From: Comamonadaceae bacterium
Lineage (GTDB): Bacteria; Pseudomonadota; Gammaproteobacteria; Burkholderiales; Burkholderiaceae_C
DNA length: 64,000 nucleotides
NCBI GenBank assembly: GCA_947447975.1
Contig: CANFLU010000002.1
Location: forward strand, 1 to 64,000
Direction: 5' to 3'
The translations under genes and the position numbers were made by a program. This document shows, piece after piece, positions 53,237-61,066 of the stretch (its first letter is position 1; each line of letters starts with the position of its first letter). Under the pieces are notes generated by a model that saw only the letters and a list, made by a program, of their open reading frames with translations, ran no database searches and was not told where the DNA came from.

Positions 53237-54298
53237 ATGAAATCATCTATTCAACATAGTTCACCGCTGCAGATGAAGCTATCCGCGACGAGAAATACCG
53301 ATGTGTGGATTGCAGTCGGTTTGGCGTTTATCTTGGCGGTCTTACCGCTGATGATTGACAGCCGCTACATCATTGGACAAGTCATCTTGGCGATGTTTTA
53401 CGCCATCATCGCGACACAGTGGAACTTATTGTTTGGTTTTGCAGGCATTTTTTCACTGGCACAAATGGCGATTTTTGCACTCGGGGGCTACGCCACAGCC
53501 ATGCTGTGTAGCTACCTGGCCTGGCCCATGGCGCTGGCTATTGCAGCGGCAGCACTTGGCACCGCTTTTATCTCCGTTCTGATCGGTGTTGCCTGCTTGC
53601 GGCTTGCAGGGGTTTACGTCTCATTGTTGACACTCGCCATTGCACAGGCGATGCATGTCATGATCGTGTCGGATACGGAGTGCTTCACCATGGTGGCAAA
53701 CCAGTGCAGGCAGTTCACTGGCGGTGCAGTGGGTTTTGCTCGGTTTGGCGATTTAGGCATGCGTGAGCTATTGGGGGATCATTGGCTGTGGGGTAATTAC
53801 GCCATAGTGTTTGGACTATTTGCAGTGTGCAGTGGGTTTACCTACTTCATCATCCACAGTCCAATGGGTTTGGCCTTCAAAGCTTTGCGTGACAACCCGG
53901 GATATGCGATTGCCCGTGGCGTCAATCGTTTTCAATCGCAATTGCTGGTATTTGGCTTTTCGGCGTTTTTTACCGGACTGGCCGGTGGCATCTATGCCGC
54001 GCATTTCCAAGCGATTGGTCCCAGCATCCTTTCTTGGTCCCAGTTCAATTTCATCATTGCCATAACAGTCGTCGGTGGTACTGGCAATTTTTGGGGTCCG
54101 ATCGTGGGGACTCTGATCTTGATGTCCGCAGATGAGTTGATGCGCGAAATGGGCGAGTTCCGAACATTGGGTCTGGGACTCATCATTGCGGCTTCAGTGG
54201 TCTGGATGCCTCAAGGTTTATTGGGTCGATTGCGAGGTCTGCAGCAATGGTGGTTGCGGCGCGCGCATCCGCTGCAAACGCCTGTCAGACCCACTTGA
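53237..54298 (+). CDS. ABC importer permease, LivM type
   Basis: A 353-residue inner-membrane permease with about ten segments: QVILAMFYAIIATQWNLLFGFAGIFSLAQMA near the N-terminus, AFKALRDNPGYAIARGVNRF in the conserved cytoplasmic loop, and VVGGTGNFWGPIVGTLIL. ATG 53237 (MKSSIQHSSPLQ) is the first clear start; an upstream in-frame TTG at 53213 is less likely. The loop after segment five is somewhat longer than usual and has two Cys (DTECFTMVANQCRQF). It completes a five-gene importer. Confidence 0.92.
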   Translation: MKSSIQHSSPLQMKLSATRNTDVWIAVGLAFILAVLPLMIDSRYIIGQVILAMFYAIIATQWNLLFGFAGIFSLAQMAIFALGGYATAMLCSYLAWPMALAIAAAALGTAFISVLIGVACLRLAGVYVSLLTLAIAQAMHVMIVSDTECFTMVANQCRQFTGGAVGFARFGDLGMRELLGDHWLWGNYAIVFGLFAVCSGFTYFIIHSPMGLAFKALRDNPGYAIARGVNRFQSQLLVFGFSAFFTGLAGGIYAAHFQAIGPSILSWSQFNFIIAITVVGGTGNFWGPIVGTLILMSADELMREMGEFRTLGLGLIIAASVVWMPQGLLGRLRGLQQWWLRRAHPLQTPVRPT

Positions 54299-54340
54299 AC
54301 GCATTGAACGCAACTTTATTTTTTGACGAAGGAGGTCAGC

Positions 54341-55855
54341 ATGAGCATCGCTGTCAACGCAGCCCCAAAAACCAGCTTGGATTGGCACCAATGGGCGGAG
54401 CGCTTGCACTTAGAGGGTCGCCACTTTATCGATGGGCAATTTGTTCACGCGAAGGGAAGCGGCGTATTTCCCACGGTTAACCCGGCCAATCAGCAGATTT
54501 TGACGCAAGTTGCACGAGGCCAAAGCGCGGATGTAGATACCGCCGTCCAAGCCGCACGCGTGGCTTTTCAAAAGGGGGCCTGGTCGCGGATGGCACCGCG
54601 TGCGCGCATGGCGGTCATGCTCCGCTGGGCTGAGTTGATCGAGAAACACAGCGATGAGTTTGCCTTGCTCGATACCTTGGACATGGGCAAGCCCATTTCT
54701 GAAATGCTCCAAGTCGATATTCCCTTGGGCTTGCTGTGTCTGCGTTTTACCGCAGAGTGCATTGACAAATTGAGCGGCCGTGTCGGAGCCACGCCCAGCC
54801 ATGTTTTGAGCTATGTACTGCATCAACCCTTGGGGGTGGTGGCCTGTATCGTGCCCTGGAACTACCCTTTCCTGATGACCCTGTGGAAAATTGCCCCCGC
54901 CTTGGCTGCAGGCAATTCGGTGGTCTTGAAACCCGCAGAACAGGCGCCCTTGAGTGCCGCATTGCTGGCACGCTTGTTCGTCGAAGCGGGCGGGCCGCCG
55001 GGCGTCTTCAACGTGGTGCAAGGCTTGGGCGAAGAATGTGGGAAAGCCCTCGCATTGCACATGGATGTGGACAAAATCGCCTTCACCGGTTCGGGTGAAG
55101 TGGGCAAGCTCATGCAAATTTATGCAGGGCAATCGAACATGAAAAAGGTGACCACCGAATGCGGCGGTAAATCGCCGCATGTGGTCATGGCCGATGTCAA
55201 AGACTTAGATTTGGCAGCGACTTGGGCCGCTATGGGCGTGTTTGGCAATCAGGGCGAGGTGTGCTGTGCCGGTTCACGCCTGATCGTCGAGCGCGGCATC
55301 GAAAAAGAGTTCGTTGAAGCCCTGCGTCGCAAAGCCCATGCACTGCACCAGCCAGGGGACCCCTTGGACCCCCTTACCCAAATGGGCCCACTGGTGACCC
55401 GAGAACATCAGCAGCGCGTGCTGGGGTATATCGATATTGCCCGCAAAGAGGGTGCTCAGTGTGAGTTGGGTGGTGATGTACCGCAGGGCATGGAAGCGGG
55501 CGCGTATGTCAGCCCCACCATTTTCAGCCAAGTGAACAATTCGATGCGCGTAGCCCAAGAAGAAATTTTTGGTCCCGTCGCCTGTGTGATGGTGGCCGAT
55601 GATTTTGACGATGCCCTGCGCATTGCCAACAACAGCCGCTTTGGTTTGGCGGCCGGCATTTGGACACGCGATGTGGACAAAGCACTGCGCTTTGCGCGTG
55701 ATGTGGAGTGCGGCATGGTGTATGTCAACAGCTATATGGATGGTGACATGCAAATGCCCTTTGGCGGCTGGAAAGAGTCAGGCAATGGCCGCGACAAGTG
55801 CATGGAGGCCATCGTGTCCTACACCCAATCAAAAGGTGTTTGGATCACCTTGTAA
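54341..55855 (+). CDS. NAD(P)-dependent aldehyde dehydrogenase
   Basis: A 504-residue aldehyde dehydrogenase. The cofactor motif FTGSGEVGKLM, the general base Glu in TTECGGKSPHVV and the nucleophile Cys in GNQGEVCCAGSRL are intact, and EEIFGPVACVM and FGGWKESGNGRDKCMEAI close the fold. The overall pattern resembles gamma-glutamyl-gamma-aminobutyraldehyde (PuuC-like) and aminoaldehyde dehydrogenases, which oxidise aldehydes formed from amines. AAGGAGG six bases before ATG 54341 fixes the start. In the operon it would oxidise the aldehyde released by the aminotransferase. Confidence 0.92.
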   Translation: MSIAVNAAPKTSLDWHQWAERLHLEGRHFIDGQFVHAKGSGVFPTVNPANQQILTQVARGQSADVDTAVQAARVAFQKGAWSRMAPRARMAVMLRWAELIEKHSDEFALLDTLDMGKPISEMLQVDIPLGLLCLRFTAECIDKLSGRVGATPSHVLSYVLHQPLGVVACIVPWNYPFLMTLWKIAPALAAGNSVVLKPAEQAPLSAALLARLFVEAGGPPGVFNVVQGLGEECGKALALHMDVDKIAFTGSGEVGKLMQIYAGQSNMKKVTTECGGKSPHVVMADVKDLDLAATWAAMGVFGNQGEVCCAGSRLIVERGIEKEFVEALRRKAHALHQPGDPLDPLTQMGPLVTREHQQRVLGYIDIARKEGAQCELGGDVPQGMEAGAYVSPTIFSQVNNSMRVAQEEIFGPVACVMVADDFDDALRIANNSRFGLAAGIWTRDVDKALRFARDVECGMVYVNSYMDGDMQMPFGGWKESGNGRDKCMEAIVSYTQSKGVWITL

Positions 55856-55905
55856 AGCCGGGTCCACGGCTTGCCATCAGATATTAAAAAAGGGGAGATG
55901 AAACA

Positions 55906-57024
55906 ATGAAAACGGGTTATGTATTTCATGAGTACTACCTGTGGCACGACACAGGTACCGGTGCGCAAATGGTTCCGACGGGCGATTTTGTGGAACCGGG
56001 CCTGCACGTAGAGGCGCCGGGCACCAAGCGGCGCTTCAACAGTTTGGTGCACGTCAGCGGCCTTGCGCGGCAACTGCAGATGATCGAGCCCATCGCGGTC
56101 AGCACCGAGGATGTGCTGCGTGTACATACCCCGCGTTATCTCAAGCACATCCAAGACCTCAGCAAAATTGGCGGTATGGATGCGGGTCCATTCACACCTA
56201 TTGGGCGCGGGAGCTACGAAATTGCCCTGTTGTCTGCGGGGGGTACCTATCAAGCTTTCAACGCGGTGATGCAAGGCCAGGTGAAAAATTGTTATGCCTT
56301 GGTGCGTCCGCCGGGTCATCATGCCGAACCCGATGCGGCTTCTGGCTACTGCCTATTTGGCAACGCGCCCATCGCCATACGCCGCTTGCAAGCAGAGGGC
56401 AAAGTGGAGCGCGTGGCGGTGGTGGATTGGGATGTGCACCACGGCAATGGCACGCAAGCCATGTTTTATGAGGACCCATCCGTCCTGACCATCTCGGTGC
56501 ACCAAGACAATTTGTTTCCAGTCAACAGCGGCCCCATCACCGATACCGGGCGTGGCCCAGGGGATGGCTTCAACATCAACATCCCCTTGCCGCCCGGCAG
56601 TGGCACAGGCGCTTACGAGGCCACGTTTGACCGCGTCGTACTGCCCGCCTTGGACGCCTTCAAACCGGATCTGATCGTCGTGACCTCAGGATTTGATGCC
56701 TCAGGCTGGGACCCTATGGGCATGATGATGCTCAACAGCGGCTGCTACCGCCGCTTGGCGCAGCGCATGGTGGACGCCGCCAACCGTTTGTGTGGCGGAC
56801 GATTGGCCATGACCCACGAGGGCGGGTATTCGGAAGGCTACGTTCCCTTTTGCGGCTTGGCCGTTCTAGAGACGCTCTCGGGTATCCGCACCAGCGTGGT
56901 AGACCCTATGTCTGACCACATGGATTTATGGGGTGGGCAGGCATTGCAGCCACATCAAGACAGCCTGATCCGCAGCGCTGAAGAATTAGTTACCCATTTA
57001 AAGAAGCGTTTGAACGCACGCTGA
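55906..57024 (+). CDS. HDAC-family (class II-like) amidohydrolase
   Basis: A 372-residue zinc amidohydrolase similar to bacterial HDAH (class II histone-deacetylase-like amidohydrolase). Tandem His are in LVRPPGHHAEPDAASGYCLFGN (His138, His139), zinc ligands Asp176 and His178 in VDWDVHHGNGTQ and Asp264 in SGFDASGWDP, and catalytic Tyr308 in EGGYSEGYVPFCGLAV. The N-terminal GYVFHEYYLWHDTGTG is typical of the HDAH group. It would remove an acyl group from an amine. It follows the aldehyde dehydrogenase after 50 bases with a GGGGAGATG ribosome binding site. It differs clearly in sequence from the acetylpolyamine amidohydrolase at 8816-9850. Confidence 0.92.
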   Translation: MKTGYVFHEYYLWHDTGTGAQMVPTGDFVEPGLHVEAPGTKRRFNSLVHVSGLARQLQMIEPIAVSTEDVLRVHTPRYLKHIQDLSKIGGMDAGPFTPIGRGSYEIALLSAGGTYQAFNAVMQGQVKNCYALVRPPGHHAEPDAASGYCLFGNAPIAIRRLQAEGKVERVAVVDWDVHHGNGTQAMFYEDPSVLTISVHQDNLFPVNSGPITDTGRGPGDGFNINIPLPPGSGTGAYEATFDRVVLPALDAFKPDLIVVTSGFDASGWDPMGMMMLNSGCYRRLAQRMVDAANRLCGGRLAMTHEGGYSEGYVPFCGLAVLETLSGIRTSVVDPMSDHMDLWGGQALQPHQDSLIRSAEELVTHLKKRLNAR

Positions 57025-57053
57025 ATTGAGTTTTACTTGACGAGAGATTGAAA

Positions 57054-58433
57054 ATGAACACACGCGACATGCAACTTGAAGCACACCATGACACCCGTCA
57101 TATGCTCTACCCCTTTGCGAACCAAACCCACTTGGCCAAAAGCCCGCCCTTGGTGATTGAGAGAGGCGAAGGCGTTTATGTGTATGACCGAAATGGCAAG
57201 CGTTACCTCGATGGCCAAGGGGGTTTGTGGAATGTGAATGTTGGCCATGACCGCCCCGAGATCAAGGAGGCGATTCGCCAACAACTTGACCGCATCAGTT
57301 TTTACTCCATCTTTGGCGGCACCAGCAACCAACCCGCCATTGATTTGTCCCATGTGTTGTGCCGCTGGACAGCACAAGAAGGCATGGAGCGGGCTTTTTA
57401 TTCGTCGGGCGGTTCTGAGGCCAATGAGGCTGCTTTCAAACTGGCACGCCAATATTGGCGCCAGGTGGGGCAAGCCACGCGCCACAAAATCATTTCCTTA
57501 AAGCGCGCTTACCACGGGGTGACCTTAGGGGCCTTGTCGGCCAACGGGACACCGGCCTACCGCTCTCCTTACGAGCCCCTATTGGCTGGCTTTGTCCAGG
57601 TCGAAACGCCCTACACCTATCGAAACCCATTCACCAACGATCCTGAGGAATTGGGGCGACTGTGCGCCGCCTTGCTGGAGCGGGAAATTGAATACCAAGG
57701 CCCATCCTCTGTGGCGGCGTTTGTGGCTGAACCCGTACAGGGCGCGGGTGGCGTGATTGTCCCGCCGGCCAATTTTTGGCCGCTGGTTCGCGAGGTCTGT
57801 GATCGCCATGGTGTGCTGTTGATCTCTTACGAAGTGGTCACCGGTTTTGGCCGGATTGGCTCGGAAATGGGCTGTCGCCATTGGGGTGTGAAGCCCGACA
57901 TGATGGTGTTTGCCAAGGGCATCAACAGTGGCTATATCCCGCTGGGCGCGACCATGGCCAATGCCCGAATATGCGACGCCTTTGTGACCAAAGACGATGC
58001 CCAATTCAGCACCTCAGCGTTCTACCATGGCAACACCTACGCCGGCCATCCACTGGCCTGCGTGGCGGCCATTGCGAATTTGGAAATCACAGAAAAAGAA
58101 CAACTGCATCTGAATGCCAGAGAGGTGGGCACTTATTTCATTGACCGCCTCAAATCCATTCAAGACAAGCACCGCTATATGGGTGAGGTGCGCGGGCAGG
58201 GTTTGATGATCGCGATTGAATTGGTAGCGGACAAAAAGACCAAGGCGCCCCTTGATCTTTCGCTTAATGTGGGGGCCCGAATTTCCGACGAGTGCCGCAA
58301 GTCAGGCGTGTTGATTCGCAACCTGGCAGACACCTTCATCATTTCCCCGCCCTTGACATTTTCAAAGGCCAATGCCGACGAGATTGTCGAAGCGATTGAC
58401 AAAGCCATGGCGAAACTCGATGAAAAGAATTAG
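57054..58433 (+). CDS. Class III aminotransferase with Asp-to-Tyr change at the PLP site
   Basis: A 459-residue omega-amino acid/diamine:pyruvate-type aminotransferase. Features: GVYVYDRNGKRYLDGQGGLWNVNVGH, FYSSGGSEANEAAFKLARQY, AYHGVTLGALSANG, AEPVQGAGGVIVPP, the PLP lysine Lys288 in FAKGINSGYIPLGA, and YAGHPLACVAAIANLEI. The normally invariant Asp of the LxxDEVxTGFGR motif is Tyr259 here (LISYEVVTGFGRIG; codon TAC at 57828-57830). That Asp binds the PLP ring nitrogen, so activity may be altered. The rest of the gene is intact, with no frameshift. ATG 57054 with GAGAGA upstream is the start. It is the last gene of the operon. Confidence 0.9.
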   Translation: MNTRDMQLEAHHDTRHMLYPFANQTHLAKSPPLVIERGEGVYVYDRNGKRYLDGQGGLWNVNVGHDRPEIKEAIRQQLDRISFYSIFGGTSNQPAIDLSHVLCRWTAQEGMERAFYSSGGSEANEAAFKLARQYWRQVGQATRHKIISLKRAYHGVTLGALSANGTPAYRSPYEPLLAGFVQVETPYTYRNPFTNDPEELGRLCAALLEREIEYQGPSSVAAFVAEPVQGAGGVIVPPANFWPLVREVCDRHGVLLISYEVVTGFGRIGSEMGCRHWGVKPDMMVFAKGINSGYIPLGATMANARICDAFVTKDDAQFSTSAFYHGNTYAGHPLACVAAIANLEITEKEQLHLNAREVGTYFIDRLKSIQDKHRYMGEVRGQGLMIAIELVADKKTKAPLDLSLNVGARISDECRKSGVLIRNLADTFIISPPLTFSKANADEIVEAIDKAMAKLDEKN

Positions 58434-58604
58434 CGTTTCTGAATCCTCAGCAATGTGTGGCAGATGACAAAATTGCCAGACGCCGCTTGTACGATGACCG
58501 GGCTGCCAAAGAATTTAATCGACTTGGGGGTGACGAAGTCATTGCGCTTGTCACCCCTATTCGCTTAAGCTTTGCGCTCACCAAAATGCACCCTTGCTAA
58601 GTTC
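58434..58604 (+). terminator. Possible terminator hairpin after the amidase-aminotransferase operon
   Basis: Within this 171-base gap a perfect eight-base inverted repeat GGGGTGAC (58527-58534) and GTCACCCC (58550-58557) encloses a 15-base loop. It lies about 95 bases after the aminotransferase stop. The following bases (tattcgctt) contain only scattered T, so it is a weak or factor-aided terminator candidate. Nothing else is identified in the gap. Confidence 0.4.
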
Positions 58605-59009
58605 ATGGCGCTCTTGCTGCCGTTGTTGCTATTTGTCCTGATGCTGAACACGCAGCTGCCGGCCAGGGACTTTCCTCCAATCACCCGCATCGACGCCATC
58701 GCGGTGCAGTCGCAGGTGTTTGAAGCGACGTCGCCCAGGCGCCCGGTGCTTATCCGTTCGGCACAGGAGGCCGCTGATTATTTCCCAGTATCCGATCTCG
58801 CTCGCTTATGCAGCGAGGTTGACTTTTCTAGGCAAGTCGTGCTTTTGTTTGCTTGGCGAGGGTCGGGGCAGGACCGCTTGGAACCTGTGGAGGATGATTC
58901 ACCGCCCGGTGGGCTCGTATTTGTATTTAGCCCCGGCCGAACGCGCGACCTGGTGGCACACCACCAGGTGTTTGTCTTGCGCTCAGATGTGGCCTGGAGC
59001 ATCCGGTGA
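58605..59009 (+). CDS. Small exported protein with WRGSGQD motif, function unknown
   Basis: A 134-residue protein with a hydrophobic N-terminus (MALLLPLLLFVLMLN) that may be a signal peptide or anchor. The body holds VDFSRQVVLLFAWRGSGQDRLEP and FVFSPGRTRDLVAHHQVFVLRSDV. I recall related conserved stretches (FAWRGSGQD, GRTRDL) in uncharacterised proteins of planctomycete-like bacteria, and the core loosely resembles PrcB-type domains. This is from memory only. An in-frame TTG at 58572 is an alternative start. It is alone between two operons. Confidence 0.55.
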   Translation: MALLLPLLLFVLMLNTQLPARDFPPITRIDAIAVQSQVFEATSPRRPVLIRSAQEAADYFPVSDLARLCSEVDFSRQVVLLFAWRGSGQDRLEPVEDDSPPGGLVFVFSPGRTRDLVAHHQVFVLRSDVAWSIR

Positions 59010-59048
59010 GCAGGACCGAAGCCCTAAGCCCTTCGCGGTGCAGAGCGC

Positions 59049-59390
59049 TCAGTGAATGACAACTGGGTTTTGCGCCAGCCCAGCGTACTGCTCTAGGGTT
59101 TCCTCGACCTCTTCTTGGGTCGGCATATTGACCTGCCAGGCGACGATGTGCTGCTGAAACAACTCGGCCCAGGAGCCGTCCAGATAGACCTCTTTGCCCG
59201 AACGCTTGTCCACAATTTCAAAGCCATGGCGTGCCAGCATGGGTACGCCCTGCGGGTACTGTTCGGTTTTGACGTCGCTCAAGGTGGTATTGCCCTGGCC
59301 CAGGAAAGCGGCACTGTTCTCACTTTGCGCCTGTGCGTTGGCCAGCATATGGGTCACGGTAAAGCTGTCAGAGTCGTAAAGCGTGTTCAT
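59049..59390 (-). CDS. DUF3567 family protein
   Basis: A 113-residue acidic protein of the betaproteobacterial DUF3567 family: MNTLYDSDSFTVTHML at the N-terminus, ARHGFEIVDKRSGKEVYLDGSWAELFQQHI in the middle, and PTQEEVEETLEQYAGLAQNPVVIH at the end. The protein is cytosolic and its function is not known. The family is largely confined to Burkholderiales and so supports the taxonomic placement. Confidence 0.88.
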   Translation of the reverse strand: MNTLYDSDSFTVTHMLANAQAQSENSAAFLGQGNTTLSDVKTEQYPQGVPMLARHGFEIVDKRSGKEVYLDGSWAELFQQHIVAWQVNMPTQEEVEETLEQYAGLAQNPVVIH

Positions 59391-59463
59391 GCGGTGGCTG
59401 CGGTGGCAAGGAAGTGCTTAGGGTAACAGGATTTACGCCAGGCCCGCCGAGGAGGGCCCCATT

Positions 59464-60717
59464 TCAAGGGTTTTTACTGCGGGTCCAGACCATATCGATT
59501 TCATCGCCGCTGGTCTGCGTTAGGCGGATGCGCAAGGGCATACCCGCCAGCTCGGGAGATAGCCACAATTCTGCCCGGGTGTCGTATTCGGCCCGGTGCT
59601 CACGCACCAATTTGTAGGCCATCCATTCTTTACCTTGTATTTTCAGGCGCTCGGGCGGTTCAACCAAAAAATCCCAGTCTTCTGCACCGCGTGGCCCCAC
59701 AGTCTGGAATATGAGCTTGCTGCCGGGCACCATAGCCTGGCCATCAGCCGCAAAGATAGCGGCAAGCTGCACAAAAATACTGACTTGGTCTTGCGCCAGC
59801 GGCATCAACGGCGAATCCGGCGTGTTCGCGCTAAAGCTGATCTTGCCTTTTTCACGCTCGAAATGCGCCGCCACTTCGCTGCGCACTTTTTCGCCATAAC
59901 GTATCGGCTCCAGGCCGCGCGGTGTGATGGCGCCTTTGCTGGTCTGCACCTTGGAGCCCAACAAGAAGTGGCTGATTTCTAGGCGTGCGGTGTAGTTGCT
60001 GCCGTCATGCAGCCACGACAATTCGCCCGAAACAAAATACTTGAAGCCTTTGATGATGCCAAAGACGTCGTATTTCAAGCGCACCGAAGGCGGGAATACA
60101 TAGTTGTAAGCCGGCGGGGCTGGTCCTTTAGCGGTACTGGCTTGGTCGGCACGCACAGGCGCATCCAAAGCCGCTGTCTCAGTGGTAGCCGCCGAAGCAG
60201 AGAGGGGTAGGGGCGCAGCCACCGCACTTGCGGCCATGCTGAGCGGCAGCGCTTCGGAGTGGGCGGCGCTGACTGCCGTGGCCGCGCCCGAGGCGGTTGT
60301 AGCCGGCTGCCCGGTGGCGGCTTCTGCCTTTGGGGCAGGGCCGGGCACTGCGTCGGCCAAGAAGCTGATGGAATTACCTTGGGGCGCGTTCGGCGGAGCA
60401 TCGGGTGGCGCAATCGGCGCAGCAGAGGGCTCAGGCGCTTTGGCTTTGCCTGGGGACAATTGCGCAATATTCGCGTGCTCGCGATTTTCAATGCGGATGC
60501 TGCGTGTACTGAAAACGCGTCCACCCTCATCGCCCGCCATGCCTTGCGGTATGTCGGGCAATAGGCGTGATACGCCATGTAAAAAAAGCACATGCAGCAA
60601 CGATACCAATAACAGCGTCAACAGCGCACCACGCCAGGCGCGCCCGCGCACAGGGGCGCTGTCGCCCTGCGGACTGCGTGCGGCGCCTGCGCCGCCCAAG
60701 CTGGCTGCGGCTGACAT
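59464..60717 (-). CDS. DUF3108 domain protein with N-terminal membrane anchor
   Basis: A 417-residue protein. A membrane segment (LLTLLLVSLLHVLFLHGVSRLLP, about 32-54) anchors it. A long Ala/Pro-rich low-complexity linker (about 90-215) carries the C-terminal DUF3108 domain into the periplasm (YNYVFPPSVRLKYDVFGIIKG, YTARLEISHFLLGSKVQTSKG, LSPELAGMPLRIRLTQTSGDEIDMVW). DUF3108 proteins resemble lipoprotein-carrier folds and are of unknown function. Its start lies one base after the stop of the small gene upstream, so the two form an operon. Confidence 0.85.
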   Translation of the reverse strand: MSAAASLGGAGAARSPQGDSAPVRGRAWRGALLTLLLVSLLHVLFLHGVSRLLPDIPQGMAGDEGGRVFSTRSIRIENREHANIAQLSPGKAKAPEPSAAPIAPPDAPPNAPQGNSISFLADAVPGPAPKAEAATGQPATTASGAATAVSAAHSEALPLSMAASAVAAPLPLSASAATTETAALDAPVRADQASTAKGPAPPAYNYVFPPSVRLKYDVFGIIKGFKYFVSGELSWLHDGSNYTARLEISHFLLGSKVQTSKGAITPRGLEPIRYGEKVRSEVAAHFEREKGKISFSANTPDSPLMPLAQDQVSIFVQLAAIFAADGQAMVPGSKLIFQTVGPRGAEDWDFLVEPPERLKIQGKEWMAYKLVREHRAEYDTRAELWLSPELAGMPLRIRLTQTSGDEIDMVWTRSKNP

Positions 60718-60718
60718 G

Positions 60719-61042
60719 TCAGGGCTCGGAAGTCTGCCAGGCCGGCGCCGGCCATTGCATCAGTTCGGCCAGGCGACATACCACCCAGCGCGCCTGGTTT
60801 TCCTCCATCACTGCGTCAGCGCCGCACAGTCCGTCCAAACAGTGTTGCAAGACCTCGGCGCTACCGGCGTCACTGCGCAATTGAATTTCCGTGGCAGTAA
60901 CGCTGAGCATCTGCGCCAGATCCTCACACAACTCATAGTGCGCTGCAACCTGGGCCTGGGAAGCCGAAGGTTTGTGCGCGCCAGGGGCCATATACAAGGC
61001 CAAAAACGTGGGCGGGATAAATAACTGGTTGCCTTCAGACAT
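60719..61042 (-). CDS. Small conserved protein upstream of DUF3108 gene, unknown
   Basis: A 107-residue cytosolic protein (MSEGNQLFIPPTFLALYM start), predicted largely helical, with several Cys (YELCEDLAQ, QHCLDGLCGADAV, WVVCRLAELMQW). No known domain is recognised. AGGTGGA eight bases before ATG 61042 supports this start; an in-frame GTG at 61051 is the alternative. It sits immediately upstream of the DUF3108 gene and 25 bases downstream of the helicase gene in the same direction. Confidence 0.65.
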   Translation of the reverse strand: MSEGNQLFIPPTFLALYMAPGAHKPSASQAQVAAHYELCEDLAQMLSVTATEIQLRSDAGSAEVLQHCLDGLCGADAVMEENQARWVVCRLAELMQWPAPAWQTSEP

Positions 61043-61066
61043 GCTGTCCACCTGGGGGTCGCAGGT

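Noticed and set aside
58430-58601. Open frame in the gap after the aminotransferase, reading a DRAAKEF-type sequence
   Set aside because: It has no start signal, is short, and belongs to no family I recognise; open frames of this length are expected by chance in this DNA.
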